A stretch of 22,614 bases of DNA from Clostridiales bacterium (GTDB lineage Bacteria > Bacillota > Clostridia > Oscillospirales > Acutalibacteraceae): the NCBI GenBank assembly GCA_019418545.1, contig DYBQ01000025.1, positions 2,945-25,558 on the forward strand. The letters run 5' to 3'. The first letter of the stretch is position 1; every line of letters begins with the position of its first letter. The notes under the pieces are model-generated. The model was not told the origin of the DNA. It was given only the letters and a program-made list of their open reading frames with translations, and did no database searches. A program made the position numbers and the translations under genes. Shown here piece after piece: positions 7,863 through 14,441 of the stretch.

Positions 7863-7890
7863 GCCCAATGTGAACCACAATACATTGGGC
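7863..7890. other. Perfect 9-bp hairpin in tRNA spacer
   Basis: GCCCAATGT/ACATTGGGC with a 10-base loop, between the tRNA-like element and tRNA-Thr(TGT). No T tract follows on either strand, so it is more likely a processing or stability element, or part of an unrecognised RNA, than a terminator. Confidence 0.5.
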
Positions 7891-7930
7891 GGCAAGAAAG
7901 TTCCGTAGACTCTCTTACCTTTCATGGGGA

Positions 7931-8006
7931 TGGAGCTGGCAACAGGATTCGAACCCGCGACATCCGGAGTACAAAACCGGCGCTCTACCAACTGAGCTAT
8001 GCCAGC
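7931..8006 (-). tRNA. tRNA-Thr (TGT)
   Basis: Acceptor GCTGGCA/TGCCAGC, D arm AGCTCAGTTGGTAGAGC, loop TTTGTAC giving TGT, T loop TTCGAAT, encoded CCA. The last anticodon-stem pair is T-T. Confidence 0.93.
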
Positions 8007-8061
8007 GCATGCCCTCGTCTTTCCGAGGCGTCAGCTCCGTGGCCTTTGGAGCAAAAACATC

Positions 8062-8130
8062 TGCCGATGACTGGACTTGAACCAGCGACACACCATTCCG
8101 TGGCTGCTCTACCTTCTGAGCTACACCGAC
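8062..8130 (-). ncRNA. tRNA-like gene with degenerate anticodon arm (pseudo-tRNA?)
   Basis: Acceptor GTCGGTG/CATCGGC pairs over all seven positions (with wobbles), the D arm GCTCAGAAGGTAGAGC and the T arm GCTGG-TTCAAGT-CCAGT are normal, but only 19 bases separate them, 3-4 fewer than needed. No 5-bp anticodon stem with a T33-containing loop can be formed (the middle reads GCCACGGAATGGTGTGTC), and no CCA is encoded. A GTG or GGA anticodon can be forced, but neither fits. Confidence 0.5.
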
Positions 8131-8268
8131 ATAGATGCCGCCACGACGCATCGCAACGGCAAACCCTACGTCCGAAGAACACCGTGTGCACCCGGCTGTG
8201 TCTTTCACAGAGATAGCAGTAAAGTAATGAGCTGAACCGCACAAACGTGAACATGACCAATAGGGACT

Positions 8269-8344
8269 TGGAGCTGGAGCCCGGAGTCGAACCGGGAACC
8301 TGCGCTGTACGAGGGCGCTGCTCTGCCAATTGAGCTATTCCAGC
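8269..8344 (-). tRNA. tRNA-Thr (CGT)
   Basis: Acceptor GCTGGAA/CTCCAGC (one A-C mismatch), loop CTCGTAC giving CGT, T arm CCCGG-TTCGACT-CCGGG, encoded CCA. Second Thr isoacceptor of the cluster. Confidence 0.9.
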
Positions 8345-8349
8345 ATATT

Positions 8350-8444
8350 TGGCAGGGATGGTAGGATTTGAACCTACGAGCGGGTGGTAAAGCCAGCCCT
8401 TGTCGGAGTCAAAGTCCGATGCCTTACCGCTTGGCGACATCCCC
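8350..8444 (-). tRNA. tRNA-Gln (TTG) with an unusual long variable arm
   Basis: Anticodon stem TCGGA/TCCGA with loop CTTTGAC gives TTG. D arm GCCAAGCGGTAAGGC, a weak G-T first acceptor pair, discriminator G and encoded CCA all match tRNA-Gln. The variable region is about 25 bases and contains a 6-bp hairpin GGG-c-TGG/CCA-CCC (loop CTTTA), as in class II tRNAs. Gln tRNAs normally have a 4-5 base variable loop, so this is a real oddity. Confidence 0.88.
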
Positions 8445-8493
8445 ATATTGTGCGCTTTTATTTATCGGTTCTCCACAAGTGCGCTAACTCCCG

Positions 8494-8595
8494 CCAAGTC
8501 TTTCCTTGGTGCCAGTGGTATCTCATGAGGCTGTGAACCACCTATTTTTCTGGTGGCGGGGTATTCACAACTTCCCACCCCATGAGAGTGGTACC
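8494..8595. other. Structured spacer: nested hairpins before tRNA-Lys
   Basis: CCAAG/CTTGG hairpin at 8494-8509, then a long nested structure: TCTCATGAGG/CCCCATGAGA (8521-8530 with 8578-8587, one mismatch), CTGTGAA/TTCACAA and CCACC/GGTGG at the tip. GGTA/TACC can extend the base into the 3' end of tRNA-Lys. Not a cloverleaf; possibly an additional ncRNA or a processing element. Confidence 0.5.
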
Positions 8596-8664
8596 CCCTA
8601 TGGGATTCGAACCCATGACCTACGGATTAAAAATCCGTTGCTCTACCAACTGAGCTAAAAGGGT
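8589..8664 (-). tRNA. tRNA-Lys (TTT)
   Basis: Acceptor ACCCTTT/AGGGGGT, stem ACGGA/TCCGT with loop TTTTTAA giving TTT, T loop TTCGAAT, encoded CCA. Confidence 0.95.
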
Positions 8665-8667
8665 ATG

Positions 8668-8744
8668 TGGAGTGGCATACCGGAGTCGAACCGGCACCCT
8701 CGGTTTGGAAGACCGATATGCTGACCATTAAACACCAATGCCAC
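8668..8744 (-). tRNA. tRNA-Gly (TCC)
   Basis: Acceptor GTGGCAT/ATGCCAC, stem TCGGT/ACCGA with loop CTTCCAA giving TCC, T loop TTCGACT, encoded CCA. Three bases upstream of tRNA-Lys on the other side. Confidence 0.94.
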
Positions 8745-8774
8745 ATTTGGAGCAGTTCTCGCTTAGATTATCAC

Positions 8775-8890
8775 ACAAATCCACTGGCCAGGAGTTCTCA
8801 TCTCACGATGGATTTGTATTTTTCAGCAAGCATTGACATTCTCTGTGAGGGTTCCTGCTCACACGCTCACATCATCCGGGCGCTACCCGG
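8775..8890. other. Structured spacer between tRNA-Gly and tRNA-Trp
   Basis: Three hairpins in a row: perfect 9-bp ACAAATCCA/TGGATTTGT (8775-8817, loop 25), TGTGAG/CTCACA (8844-8863) and CCGGG/CCCGG (8876-8890). No open frame or tRNA shape is visible. On the plus strand the first hairpin is followed by TATTTTTC, so a weak plus-strand terminator is possible. Confidence 0.45.
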
Positions 8891-8894
8891 CAAC

Positions 8895-8969
8895 TGGCAG
8901 GAGTGAAAGGATTTGAACCTCCATCATACGGTTTTGGAGACCGCTGTGCTACCATTACACCACACTCCC
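8895..8969 (-). tRNA. tRNA-Trp (CCA)
   Basis: Acceptor GGGAGTG/CACTCCT (G-T first pair), D arm GTGTAATGGTAGCAC, stem GCGGT/ACCGT with loop CTCCAAA giving CCA, T loop TTCAAAT, discriminator G, encoded CCA. Confidence 0.94.
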
Positions 8970-8972
8970 ATA

Positions 8973-9061
8973 TGGCGGAGAGAGTGGGGCTCGAACCCAC
9001 ACGCCGTTGCCGGCCTACAAGTTTAGCAAACTTGCCCCTTCACCAATTTGGGTATCTCTCC
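8973..9061 (-). tRNA. tRNA-Ser (GCT)
   Basis: Acceptor GGAGAGA/TCTCTCC, stem CAAGT/ACTTG with loop TTGCTAA giving GCT, long variable arm GCCGGCAACGGC, T loop TTCGAGC, discriminator G, encoded CCA. Begins five bases after the stop of the upstream protein gene, so the cluster is probably cotranscribed with it. Confidence 0.95.
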
Positions 9062-9066
9062 GTACC

Positions 9067-9534
9067 TTATACACCACAAGGATAATAGCAAAATACATTG
9101 GGGAATGTTTTTCTCACCATCTCTGTTGCCTGAAAATCTGGGACATAGGAGCAGATGGCACAGAGTTTAAGTTCGTCATATTCCTCGAACAATTTGGGTA
9201 CCTCCGTCTGAATGAACTTCTGGATGCTCATTATATAATGTACTGCATTTGCTGGTGTAAATCGCTGTATATTCACTACGTCAACGCCGATATACATTTT
9301 ATGTCTCGCAAAGAAATAGCTCTGTGCCGCGAGATAACAACCAAAGTCAATTACAATACTTCCCTTTGGAATTATCCTACTCAAGTTCTTATACACATCA
9401 ACAAATCCAAGGAATTCAAAATCCAACTCACACATATCCTGTGACATCACCTCATGGTACTCGTCATCAGGAATTAAAGAGCGCAGCTCTTTTAGGCAGC
9501 GAGTATATCGGTTATCGTTTTCCGTTCGTGTCAT
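9067..9534 (-). CDS. Small SAM-methyltransferase-like protein, 155 aa
   Basis: Starts at ATG 9534 with AGGAG upstream, inside the tail of the phosphoesterase gene region. The middle holds a Rossmann-like nucleotide-binding pattern: GSIVIDFGCYLAAQSYFFAR (motif I-like, IDFGC) followed by YIGVDV, where the Asp would be the acidic residue contacting SAM ribose. Motif IV residues are not obvious and the protein is short for a class I methyltransferase, so it may be a minimal or inactive member. Substrate unknown. It directly precedes the tRNA cluster in transcription order; tRNA modification is a guess without support in the sequence. Confidence 0.7.
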   Translation of the reverse strand: MTRTENDNRYTRCLKELRSLIPDDEYHEVMSQDMCELDFEFLGFVDVYKNLSRIIPKGSIVIDFGCYLAAQSYFFARHKMYIGVDVVNIQRFTPANAVHYIMSIQKFIQTEVPKLFEEYDELKLCAICSYVPDFQATEMVRKTFPNVFCYYPCGV

Positions 9535-9546
9535 TCGGGACCACTC

Positions 9547-10224
9547 CTATTCCATTGGGATTACTCGATTGTATAGCGCCTCAAACTGCTCCCCAAATGT
9601 ACGGTCAATATGATAATGACCAAAATACCAGCGTTTGAATTTCAGGTCTGTGCGAACACGTTCCAAGAAGCTTACAAGAGGGTCGTTTTCATACCCACTA
9701 CACACCATTTTCTGTATGCTTTTTGGAGCACAATGTGTAATAACATAATCGACTTCCCATCCGCATTTGTCCAACGCCTCAATTGCGCGTTCCATTTCCG
9801 CAGACGTTGGCATTTCTTGCTCCCACCAGGAAATATGTTCTATCCGATACTCACGGTCATGAGAACGTGCGCCGCCCATAACAAAGATTTTCTGGTCGTC
9901 AATGGTTAGCACTTGTCCTCTGTCCAGATGGTAAATGTCCGGTGCGATTTCTCTGACTTTGCCATCGAACTTTTCTGTTAGTGGGAGCTCATACAAGATG
10001 TCATAGTTTTCATGGTTACCATCTATCCATAGTGTGGTGAAGTTCTTATCTGATAACCAATCTTGCCAGTATATCTCTCTGGCAGAACCATCCCACACAA
10101 GCCCAAAATCACCGCACACAATCAGAAAATCCTCTTTTGTTAATTCTTTTTGTTCTGGAAATCTTCTTGTGCTCAGTTTACCAATATCCAAATTGGCATG
10201 TGTATCTCCTGTAACAAATATCAT
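9547..10224 (-). CDS. Calcineurin-like metallophosphoesterase
   Basis: 225 aa with all the metal-binding motifs of the family: GDTHAN (7-12 region, D-x-H), CGDFG, GNHEN, THCAPKS and the C-terminal GHYH. It would hydrolyse a phosphomonoester or diester in the cytoplasm with two bound metals. Start ATG 10224 has AAAGGA upstream. Near RNA ligases and RtcB, a role in trimming RNA end phosphates is possible; a nucleotide or nuclease role next to a retron-like system is another option. The neighbourhood alone cannot decide. The next gene begins 12 bases after its stop. Confidence 0.88.
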   Translation of the reverse strand: MIFVTGDTHANLDIGKLSTRRFPEQKELTKEDFLIVCGDFGLVWDGSAREIYWQDWLSDKNFTTLWIDGNHENYDILYELPLTEKFDGKVREIAPDIYHLDRGQVLTIDDQKIFVMGGARSHDREYRIEHISWWEQEMPTSAEMERAIEALDKCGWEVDYVITHCAPKSIQKMVCSGYENDPLVSFLERVRTDLKFKRWYFGHYHIDRTFGEQFEALYNRVIPME

Positions 10225-10297
10225 AATAATCCTTTCTCATTCGCAATCTGCATAGGAATAACTTCCGGCCGGCAGCTCTGGGCACCAGGCTTGAGGC

Positions 10298-10330
10298 TGA
10301 AAATAAAAGCTTAAGTTGGCTTTATTTTCA
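10298..10330 (-). terminator. AT-rich hairpin ending the reverse-transcriptase unit
   Basis: TGAAAATAAA/TTTATTTTCA perfect 10-bp stem extended by GC/GC with one bulge, directly after the downstream ncRNA element and before the phosphoesterase gene. The stem is nearly symmetric, so it could terminate in both directions. Confidence 0.55.
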
Positions 10331-10331
10331 G

Positions 10332-10536
10332 TCATTTGGTATTCCTGTTGTTGTGGCACAATGGTTGAAGGGTATGGATGACGGCGACGAAAGCTGGTTA
10401 GTAGAGTGAACTCTCTTAGTTAGCAGGCGCCTTCAGGGAGGCCCGCGTGTCCGCCTTCCTTTCTTCCCTATCAAGTTGTTACTTCGGCCTTTGGCGCAAA
10501 GCACATTCAAAATAGAATGTTATACATTGCAAATGA
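10332..10536 (-). ncRNA. Candidate retron-type ncRNA, copy A (downstream of RT)
   Basis: Non-coding, minus strand. It is bounded by an inverted repeat TCATTTG/CAAATGA (10530-10536 with 10332-10338). Inside the 5' end lies hairpin ACATTC/GAATGT (10503-10520), then a conserved hairpin GCTTTGCGCCAAAGGC (10487-10502). A 44-base block (10459-10502) is identical at 37 positions to a block in copy B at 11991-12034. The 3' end (10341-10362) also matches copy B (11800-11825). The centre is unrelated to copy B. This pattern, shared ends and different centre, is what one expects of two msr/msd-type RNAs with different msd. The remaining bases up to the RT stop contain GACGGT/ACCGTC (10546-10567) with an AGGAGG in its loop but no following gene. 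Confidence 0.6.
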
Positions 10537-10574
10537 ATTAGTAGTGACGGTTTAACCTCCTACCGTCGAAGGGT

Positions 10575-11711
10575 TTATCTCAAATCTTTTTTTATCATGC
10601 GGATTACATCGACACCCATTTTGTCGTCGATGTGTTTTATGATTGCATCAATCGGCTTCTCTTCCACCATTCGATAATAACTGTAGAGTCCTTGCATTGT
10701 CTGCACATCCTCGCGGCTCCATTCAATCCCTCTTTTCTTATCTGTAATATAGTTATACAGCATAGATTGGAATTGACGTTTCTTTTTGTGGCCAACGGTA
10801 ATTTCGTTGTCCTTGTTCAGCATAAGGCCAAGATTCCAGTTGCGGCCGGCAGATGAGCCGTATCTTGTTTTGGATGCGTTAATCGAGAACGGCGCATGGA
10901 AGTTCTGCAGAGTGGACACAACGAATTCTTCGACCTTGTGAACATCGAACTCATATCTGGAAGAGATAATGAAGTCATCCGCATATCTGGTGTATACATA
11001 TCTCTGGTTATCAAAATTCCGCAGCGCATTGGACAGCTTAAAATCCACCGGAATCATCATGATGTTTGTGATGGTCGGTGAGATGGGCGTCCCCTGCGGA
11101 AGACCGCCATCTAAAAACGCCAGCTCCAGTGCCTTTCTCAGCTCGGTTTTCCCATTTACCGTCTTCACCACTTCGCTGAACGGGAAAATCATAGAGAACA
11201 TATCCATGACGAAATCCAACGTGGTGCTCCCGAAGAAATCATGGAGGTCGAGTTTGCCAAACCATTTGCTGTTGTTCTGCTGGTGCCGCTCCACGGCGTT
11301 GACAGTACACCTTTTCTTTACATACGCAAACGCAGACGTGTGATACAATGCCTTAAAATCCTCTTCAAAAATTGTCTTTAGACGTCGAAGTGCGTTCATG
11401 AGCTCTGGATTGGGGGCATTGATTTTTCGAAGCCCGCCCGACTTCTTGGGGATGTAAAAGGTGTTGTATAACGAGATGCGTTCCTTTTCTCTCAGTTCTT
11501 CTGTGGACTGGTTGAATCGCGCTAACGTCCAAACAAGTGCGTCAACGTCAATACTCTTTGTGAAATGCGCACTGGCGCTTTCAAATTCGTATGTTCTGGT
11601 GTTCGTCATATTTTCATTGATGACTGCCGGCCCCTGAAACGTTTGAAACAGAAACTCTTCCAGCGTCATCTGATGGTAGATTGGAGATTGTTTCACTGTG
11701 ATGTACACCAA
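10575..11711 (-). CDS. Retron-like reverse transcriptase, 378 aa
   Basis: RNA-directed DNA polymerase. Visible motifs: YIPKKSGGLRKINAP (87-100, motif 1-2), KLDLHDFFGST (153-163, first catalytic Asp), GLPQGTPISPTITN (203-216, motif 4) and YTRYADDFIISS (240-251, motif 5, catalytic YADD at 243-246); NWNLGLMLN (291-299) stands where retrons have VTGLxVN. QGTPISP matches the retron type (QGAPTSP) and not diversity-generating RTs (IGNLTSQ) or group II introns (no maturase domain). TTG 11711 (or GTG 11708) is chosen because AAAGGGGG lies just upstream; an extension to 11822 would run through the upstream inverted repeat. Flanked on both sides by homologous non-coding elements. No adjacent gene is an obvious retron effector. 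Confidence 0.88.
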   Translation of the reverse strand: MVYITVKQSPIYHQMTLEEFLFQTFQGPAVINENMTNTRTYEFESASAHFTKSIDVDALVWTLARFNQSTEELREKERISLYNTFYIPKKSGGLRKINAPNPELMNALRRLKTIFEEDFKALYHTSAFAYVKKRCTVNAVERHQQNNSKWFGKLDLHDFFGSTTLDFVMDMFSMIFPFSEVVKTVNGKTELRKALELAFLDGGLPQGTPISPTITNIMMIPVDFKLSNALRNFDNQRYVYTRYADDFIISSRYEFDVHKVEEFVVSTLQNFHAPFSINASKTRYGSSAGRNWNLGLMLNKDNEITVGHKKKRQFQSMLYNYITDKKRGIEWSREDVQTMQGLYSYYRMVEEKPIDAIIKHIDDKMGVDVIRMIKKDLR

Positions 11712-11736
11712 GGTAAATCCCCCTTTCCGTAAACGT

Positions 11737-12063
11737 GAATTGTAACCTACATAAATAATGGATGTAAGAGCCCATTGGTGGGATGACTCCATTTCGTCGA
11801 TTCGTTGTTGGTGTGGTAGCACAATAGATTCCTTTTGTCAATGGACTCTTGAAGGTTTTGTGCGACGATTTTGTTTTCTGTTGGGGTTTCTTGTGGTAGG
11901 AATAGCTACCTTTGTTATTACGATTCGCTTGGTGCCCTTCGCCCGCTTTGCATCATCTCGTGCTGCCGCACTGCTTTCGGTGGGTACCTTCTTTCTTCCC
12001 CGACAATTTGTTACTTTAGCCTTTGGCGTAAAGCTCTCCTTATGGAGAAATGCGTTACAATTC
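11737..12063 (-). ncRNA. Candidate retron-type ncRNA, copy B (upstream of RT)
   Basis: The 360-base gap before the RT holds no credible gene. A perfect 10-bp inverted repeat, GAATTGTAAC at 12054-12063 and GTTACAATTC at 11737-11746, bounds it, as a1/a2 do in retrons, with a2 ending 25 bases before the RT start. From the 5' end come hairpin TCTCC/GGAGA (12035-12048), the conserved hairpin GCTTTACGCCAAAGGC (12019-12034), a single-stranded AAGTAACAA segment, smaller hairpins (GTGC/GCAC, GGTAG/CTACC), and a long hairpin GCACAA/TTGTGC with inner CCTT/AAGG (11819-11863), which could be an msd stem. At 327 bases it is longer than typical retron ncRNAs. The priming guanosine cannot be assigned. Confidence 0.6.
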
Positions 12064-12071
12064 CTTAGCAC

Positions 12072-12860
12072 TTAGGGCTGTGCCATGCCCAAAAGTTCAA
12101 ACAGTTCTTCGTCTGTACACAGGTACCTGTCAACATTGCAGGGCTTAACATGATAAAGCCCATCGGCATCTCTTACAACCGCCGTGTCCGGATGAAGCGT
12201 ACAAACAGGCCGAACACCGCAGGCATAAACAGGACGCTGCCAATTGGTATCTCCATTCCGCGCCATAATGCATGCTGAGTCTTCATACTCGCTCCTATCT
12301 GCCAGCCAGATTGGAACATATGACGTGCCAGTAAAGCTCAGGCGTTTGTTTTCGATGAAGTCTTCTGTCGCTCTTGCACGAATGCCCTTCTTACGAAAGA
12401 GCGGAAACTTATTCACGCCGCTGAAACAGCCGTGTACCGGCAAACGTATTCTGAACCCTGCATTATCCGCGATGCTTTCGATTTCGTACTCTTCGAAGAA
12501 GCACAGAAACCCATAATGGTCTTTATAGGGCGCCCTGTATCTGTCATTGACATTGTTTCGAACGGGTGGCGCGTCATATTGGTGCGTAGGTTCGTACCAA
12601 TCCTCTTGGTCACTGTTGAGGAACTGCAGGAGATTACTCGTTGTGTAATCTGGGTTCCCGGAATAATAGTATTGTCTGCTCGGATTCTCCCGCTCCATTG
12701 CATCGAATGGCAGATAATCCACTGCGAACTCCGTGATAAAATCGCTGTTTGGAGCACCTTTTAGCCACACGATTGGCGCTGGGTCAGCATCTCTGCTGAC
12801 ACTGTACCTGCCCATTGCGAGCGGTGCGCCAATTTTCAGTTTTCCTACAGTCGTTTCCAA
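12072..12860 (-). CDS. DUF6273-like (C-type-lectin-fold type) protein, 262 aa
   Basis: The C-terminal half follows the DUF6273 pattern: IENKRLSFTGTSYVPIWLADRS, a variable stretch (EYEDSACIMARNGDTNW), then CGVRPVCTLHPDTAVV. This family includes targets of diversity-generating retroelements, but here a 35-residue tail follows the domain, no GAAA-loop hairpin follows the gene, and I see no repeat of its variable stretch, so it is probably not a mutagenised copy. TTG 12860 is chosen because GGGAGG lies eight bases upstream; a GTG at 12869 sits on the ribosome binding site itself. It starts 30 bases after the E1-like gene and probably shares its operon, raising the possibility that it is a substrate of the conjugation system. 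Confidence 0.75.
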   Translation of the reverse strand: METTVGKLKIGAPLAMGRYSVSRDADPAPIVWLKGAPNSDFITEFAVDYLPFDAMERENPSRQYYYSGNPDYTTSNLLQFLNSDQEDWYEPTHQYDAPPVRNNVNDRYRAPYKDHYGFLCFFEEYEIESIADNAGFRIRLPVHGCFSGVNKFPLFRKKGIRARATEDFIENKRLSFTGTSYVPIWLADRSEYEDSACIMARNGDTNWQRPVYACGVRPVCTLHPDTAVVRDADGLYHVKPCNVDRYLCTDEELFELLGMAQP

Positions 12861-12890
12861 GCAATTCACCTCCCGTCCGAGTTATCAAAA

Positions 12891-13562
12891 TCAAAATGCG
12901 TCGCAGATAAAGTTGAATGCGTCGTCAAGGATAAGCTTCTTAAGCGGCTTGCCGTTCCAGAAGTTCATAAAATTCGCCACGCCTCTGGCGCAAATCACGA
13001 GAACCGTGGGGCAGACAGACAGGGTGACGTTGCATGCAGACACCGGCGTTTCTTCCTTCGCCTCGTCATGGGAGAAATTCATGGAGTTGAGGAAGTCTTT
13101 CTTCATCTTATAATCCGACCAGTCCGCAGCATAATGCTGCGCATCCTCAAGACGGGTTCTGAAATCAAACATCGCCTTGACATACGGGTTGTCCATATGC
13201 ATCTCCACGATTTGCCGGCGAAGGTCAATATTATCCACGCACAGGAACACATACCCGGAAAGCTGCTGTCCATTCCATCCGTCCGGCTTGAGCTTTGCCG
13301 TGTCTGCAATATCCGGATTGATTTCACAGATGATATCCAGAAGTGCATCGACCTTTGGTTTGTGAATGTCTTTCTGACGGAACATCTGATTGGCGAGGTT
13401 ATGCGGCTCGACCGTATCGAAATCCCACAAGGTGAAGCTGGTTACGCCGGTTCTGGCCAGCATATATGCAACTGTAGAGCCGACAGAACCGCACCCAATA
13501 ATATGGATGCGGTCTTTCTGCTTTTCCGGCTGGAAGTATTCATAACTCTTTGATAAATCCAT
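12891..13562 (-). CDS. ThiF/E1-like ubiquitin-activating-type protein
   Basis: 223 aa, compact E1-like adenylyltransferase. Residues 19-28 read IHIIGCGSVGS with the GxGxxG loop (Gly23, 25, 28); LWDFDTVEPHNLANQ (45-59) carries the acidic residue and the Asn/Gln positions contacting ATP; KPKVDAL (68-74) follows. SACNVTLSVCPTV (175-187) holds two cysteines, Cys177 and Cys184, one of which could form the thioester. In ubiquitin-like systems this protein adenylates the C-terminus of a Ubl. ATG 13562 follows GGGAGG, which overlaps the stop region of the JAB gene, so the two are tightly coupled. Similar ThiF proteins occur in plasmid PRTRC-type clusters. High confidence for the fold; function inferred. 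Confidence 0.9.
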   Translation of the reverse strand: MDLSKSYEYFQPEKQKDRIHIIGCGSVGSTVAYMLARTGVTSFTLWDFDTVEPHNLANQMFRQKDIHKPKVDALLDIICEINPDIADTAKLKPDGWNGQQLSGYVFLCVDNIDLRRQIVEMHMDNPYVKAMFDFRTRLEDAQHYAADWSDYKMKKDFLNSMNFSHDEAKEETPVSACNVTLSVCPTVLVICARGVANFMNFWNGKPLKKLILDDAFNFICDAF

Positions 13563-13565
13563 ACG

Positions 13566-14441
13566 TTACCTCCCAAAGTGTTCTCTGTAATATCCGTAGA
13601 TGTCGTCCTCATCATCGTATTGGTCAAAGAATGAACCCTGGCCGCTGGCATTCTTGCCACTCCAACCAGCCCCGATTCTGGTTCTTGGCTTATCTTTTGC
13701 GTCTTTACTTTGTTTCTTATCCTCATCATTTTTGGCGCTGGACAATGGATTGTATGGAGTGACCGGTGTTCTGGGGTAGGTGGACGGAGCATATGTCTTT
13801 GATTTCACCATATCTTTGGCGTTCTTAACAAACTCATCCAAGTCCTCTGCTGCACCAATAATCTTGACAGTAACATCCACATTCTCAAAAAGGACGTTCT
13901 TCTTCATATCGTATACTTTGGTATTGCTGGCGAATGACTTATTCCAAATCATAAAGATGTAGAAATCATCATCGTCAAGCATATTCAGAATCTCTTCCTG
14001 ATGCGTCAGGTCAACCGATGACGGGTTGGGTGCCATGTTCACATGAGAATGTCCCTGCATATGAATATGGCTGAACCGCTCATCCTCGTCATTTTCCATG
14101 AGCCACACCGCATACTGCTCCGTATCCATTTCCACTGTGGAACCGGTTACTTCCTGCGGATATACCACGATATCGGAGATGATATACTCGTCCTTCGCCT
14201 CATCATCCGCACGCTTAGCAATGCCATGCCATGCGACCTCTTTATCAAACTCTTTGATGAGCATTACCATCTTCGCCCATGCCTCTGCTGTGAAATACAC
14301 AACCGCTTTGCGGTCGCCCAGGGTAAACGTTTTGGTGAAATTGAGCTTCCCATCTGCCATCTTCGTCAGCGCCAAAGCCCTTTCAAAGTCTCGCCGGCAC
14401 TCATCCAAATATTCCTGGGTCATTTTAATCGGCTTACTCAT
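13566..14441 (-). CDS. JAB/JAMM-domain metalloprotease (deubiquitinase-like)
   Basis: 291 aa. The JAMM signature is complete: Glu68 in DKEVAWHG, then GHSHVNMAPNPSSVD with His131, His133, Ser141 and Asp144 (H-x-H-x7-S-x2-D). Family members bind zinc and cleave isopeptide bonds or process Ubl precursors. After the domain (about residue 205) comes a Pro/Ser/Lys-rich linker and an acidic aromatic tail (FFDQYDDEDDIYGYYREHF). ATG 14441 is chosen because GGAGGAGG precedes it and because an upstream in-frame reading would be arginine-rich nonsense inside the previous gene. It overlaps the upstream gene by eight bases. All catalytic residues are present, so it is predicted to be active. Confidence 0.92.
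   Translation of the reverse strand: MSKPIKMTQEYLDECRRDFERALALTKMADGKLNFTKTFTLGDRKAVVYFTAEAWAKMVMLIKEFDKEVAWHGIAKRADDEAKDEYIISDIVVYPQEVTGSTVEMDTEQYAVWLMENDEDERFSHIHMQGHSHVNMAPNPSSVDLTHQEEILNMLDDDDFYIFMIWNKSFASNTKVYDMKKNVLFENVDVTVKIIGAAEDLDEFVKNAKDMVKSKTYAPSTYPRTPVTPYNPLSSAKNDEDKKQSKDAKDKPRTRIGAGWSGKNASGQGSFFDQYDDEDDIYGYYREHFGR

Noticed and set aside
7622..9085. Open frames across the tRNA cluster on both strands
   Set aside because: They are readings through tRNA genes (for example repeated GxRTRD/TGVEP patterns) without ribosome binding sites.
10575..11711. RT as the enzyme of a diversity-generating retroelement
   Set aside because: Motif 4 is QGTPISP, not the DGR type (IGNLTSQ-like), and no adenine-rich template repeat of 17006-17116 lies nearby.
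10575..11711. Group II intron
   Set aside because: No maturase or endonuclease domain follows the RT, and I see no domain V hairpin.
11712..11822. Longer reverse-transcriptase start at ATG 11822
   Set aside because: It runs through the 10-bp inverted repeat of the upstream ncRNA, has no ribosome binding site, and AAAGGGGG lies directly before TTG 11711/GTG 11708.
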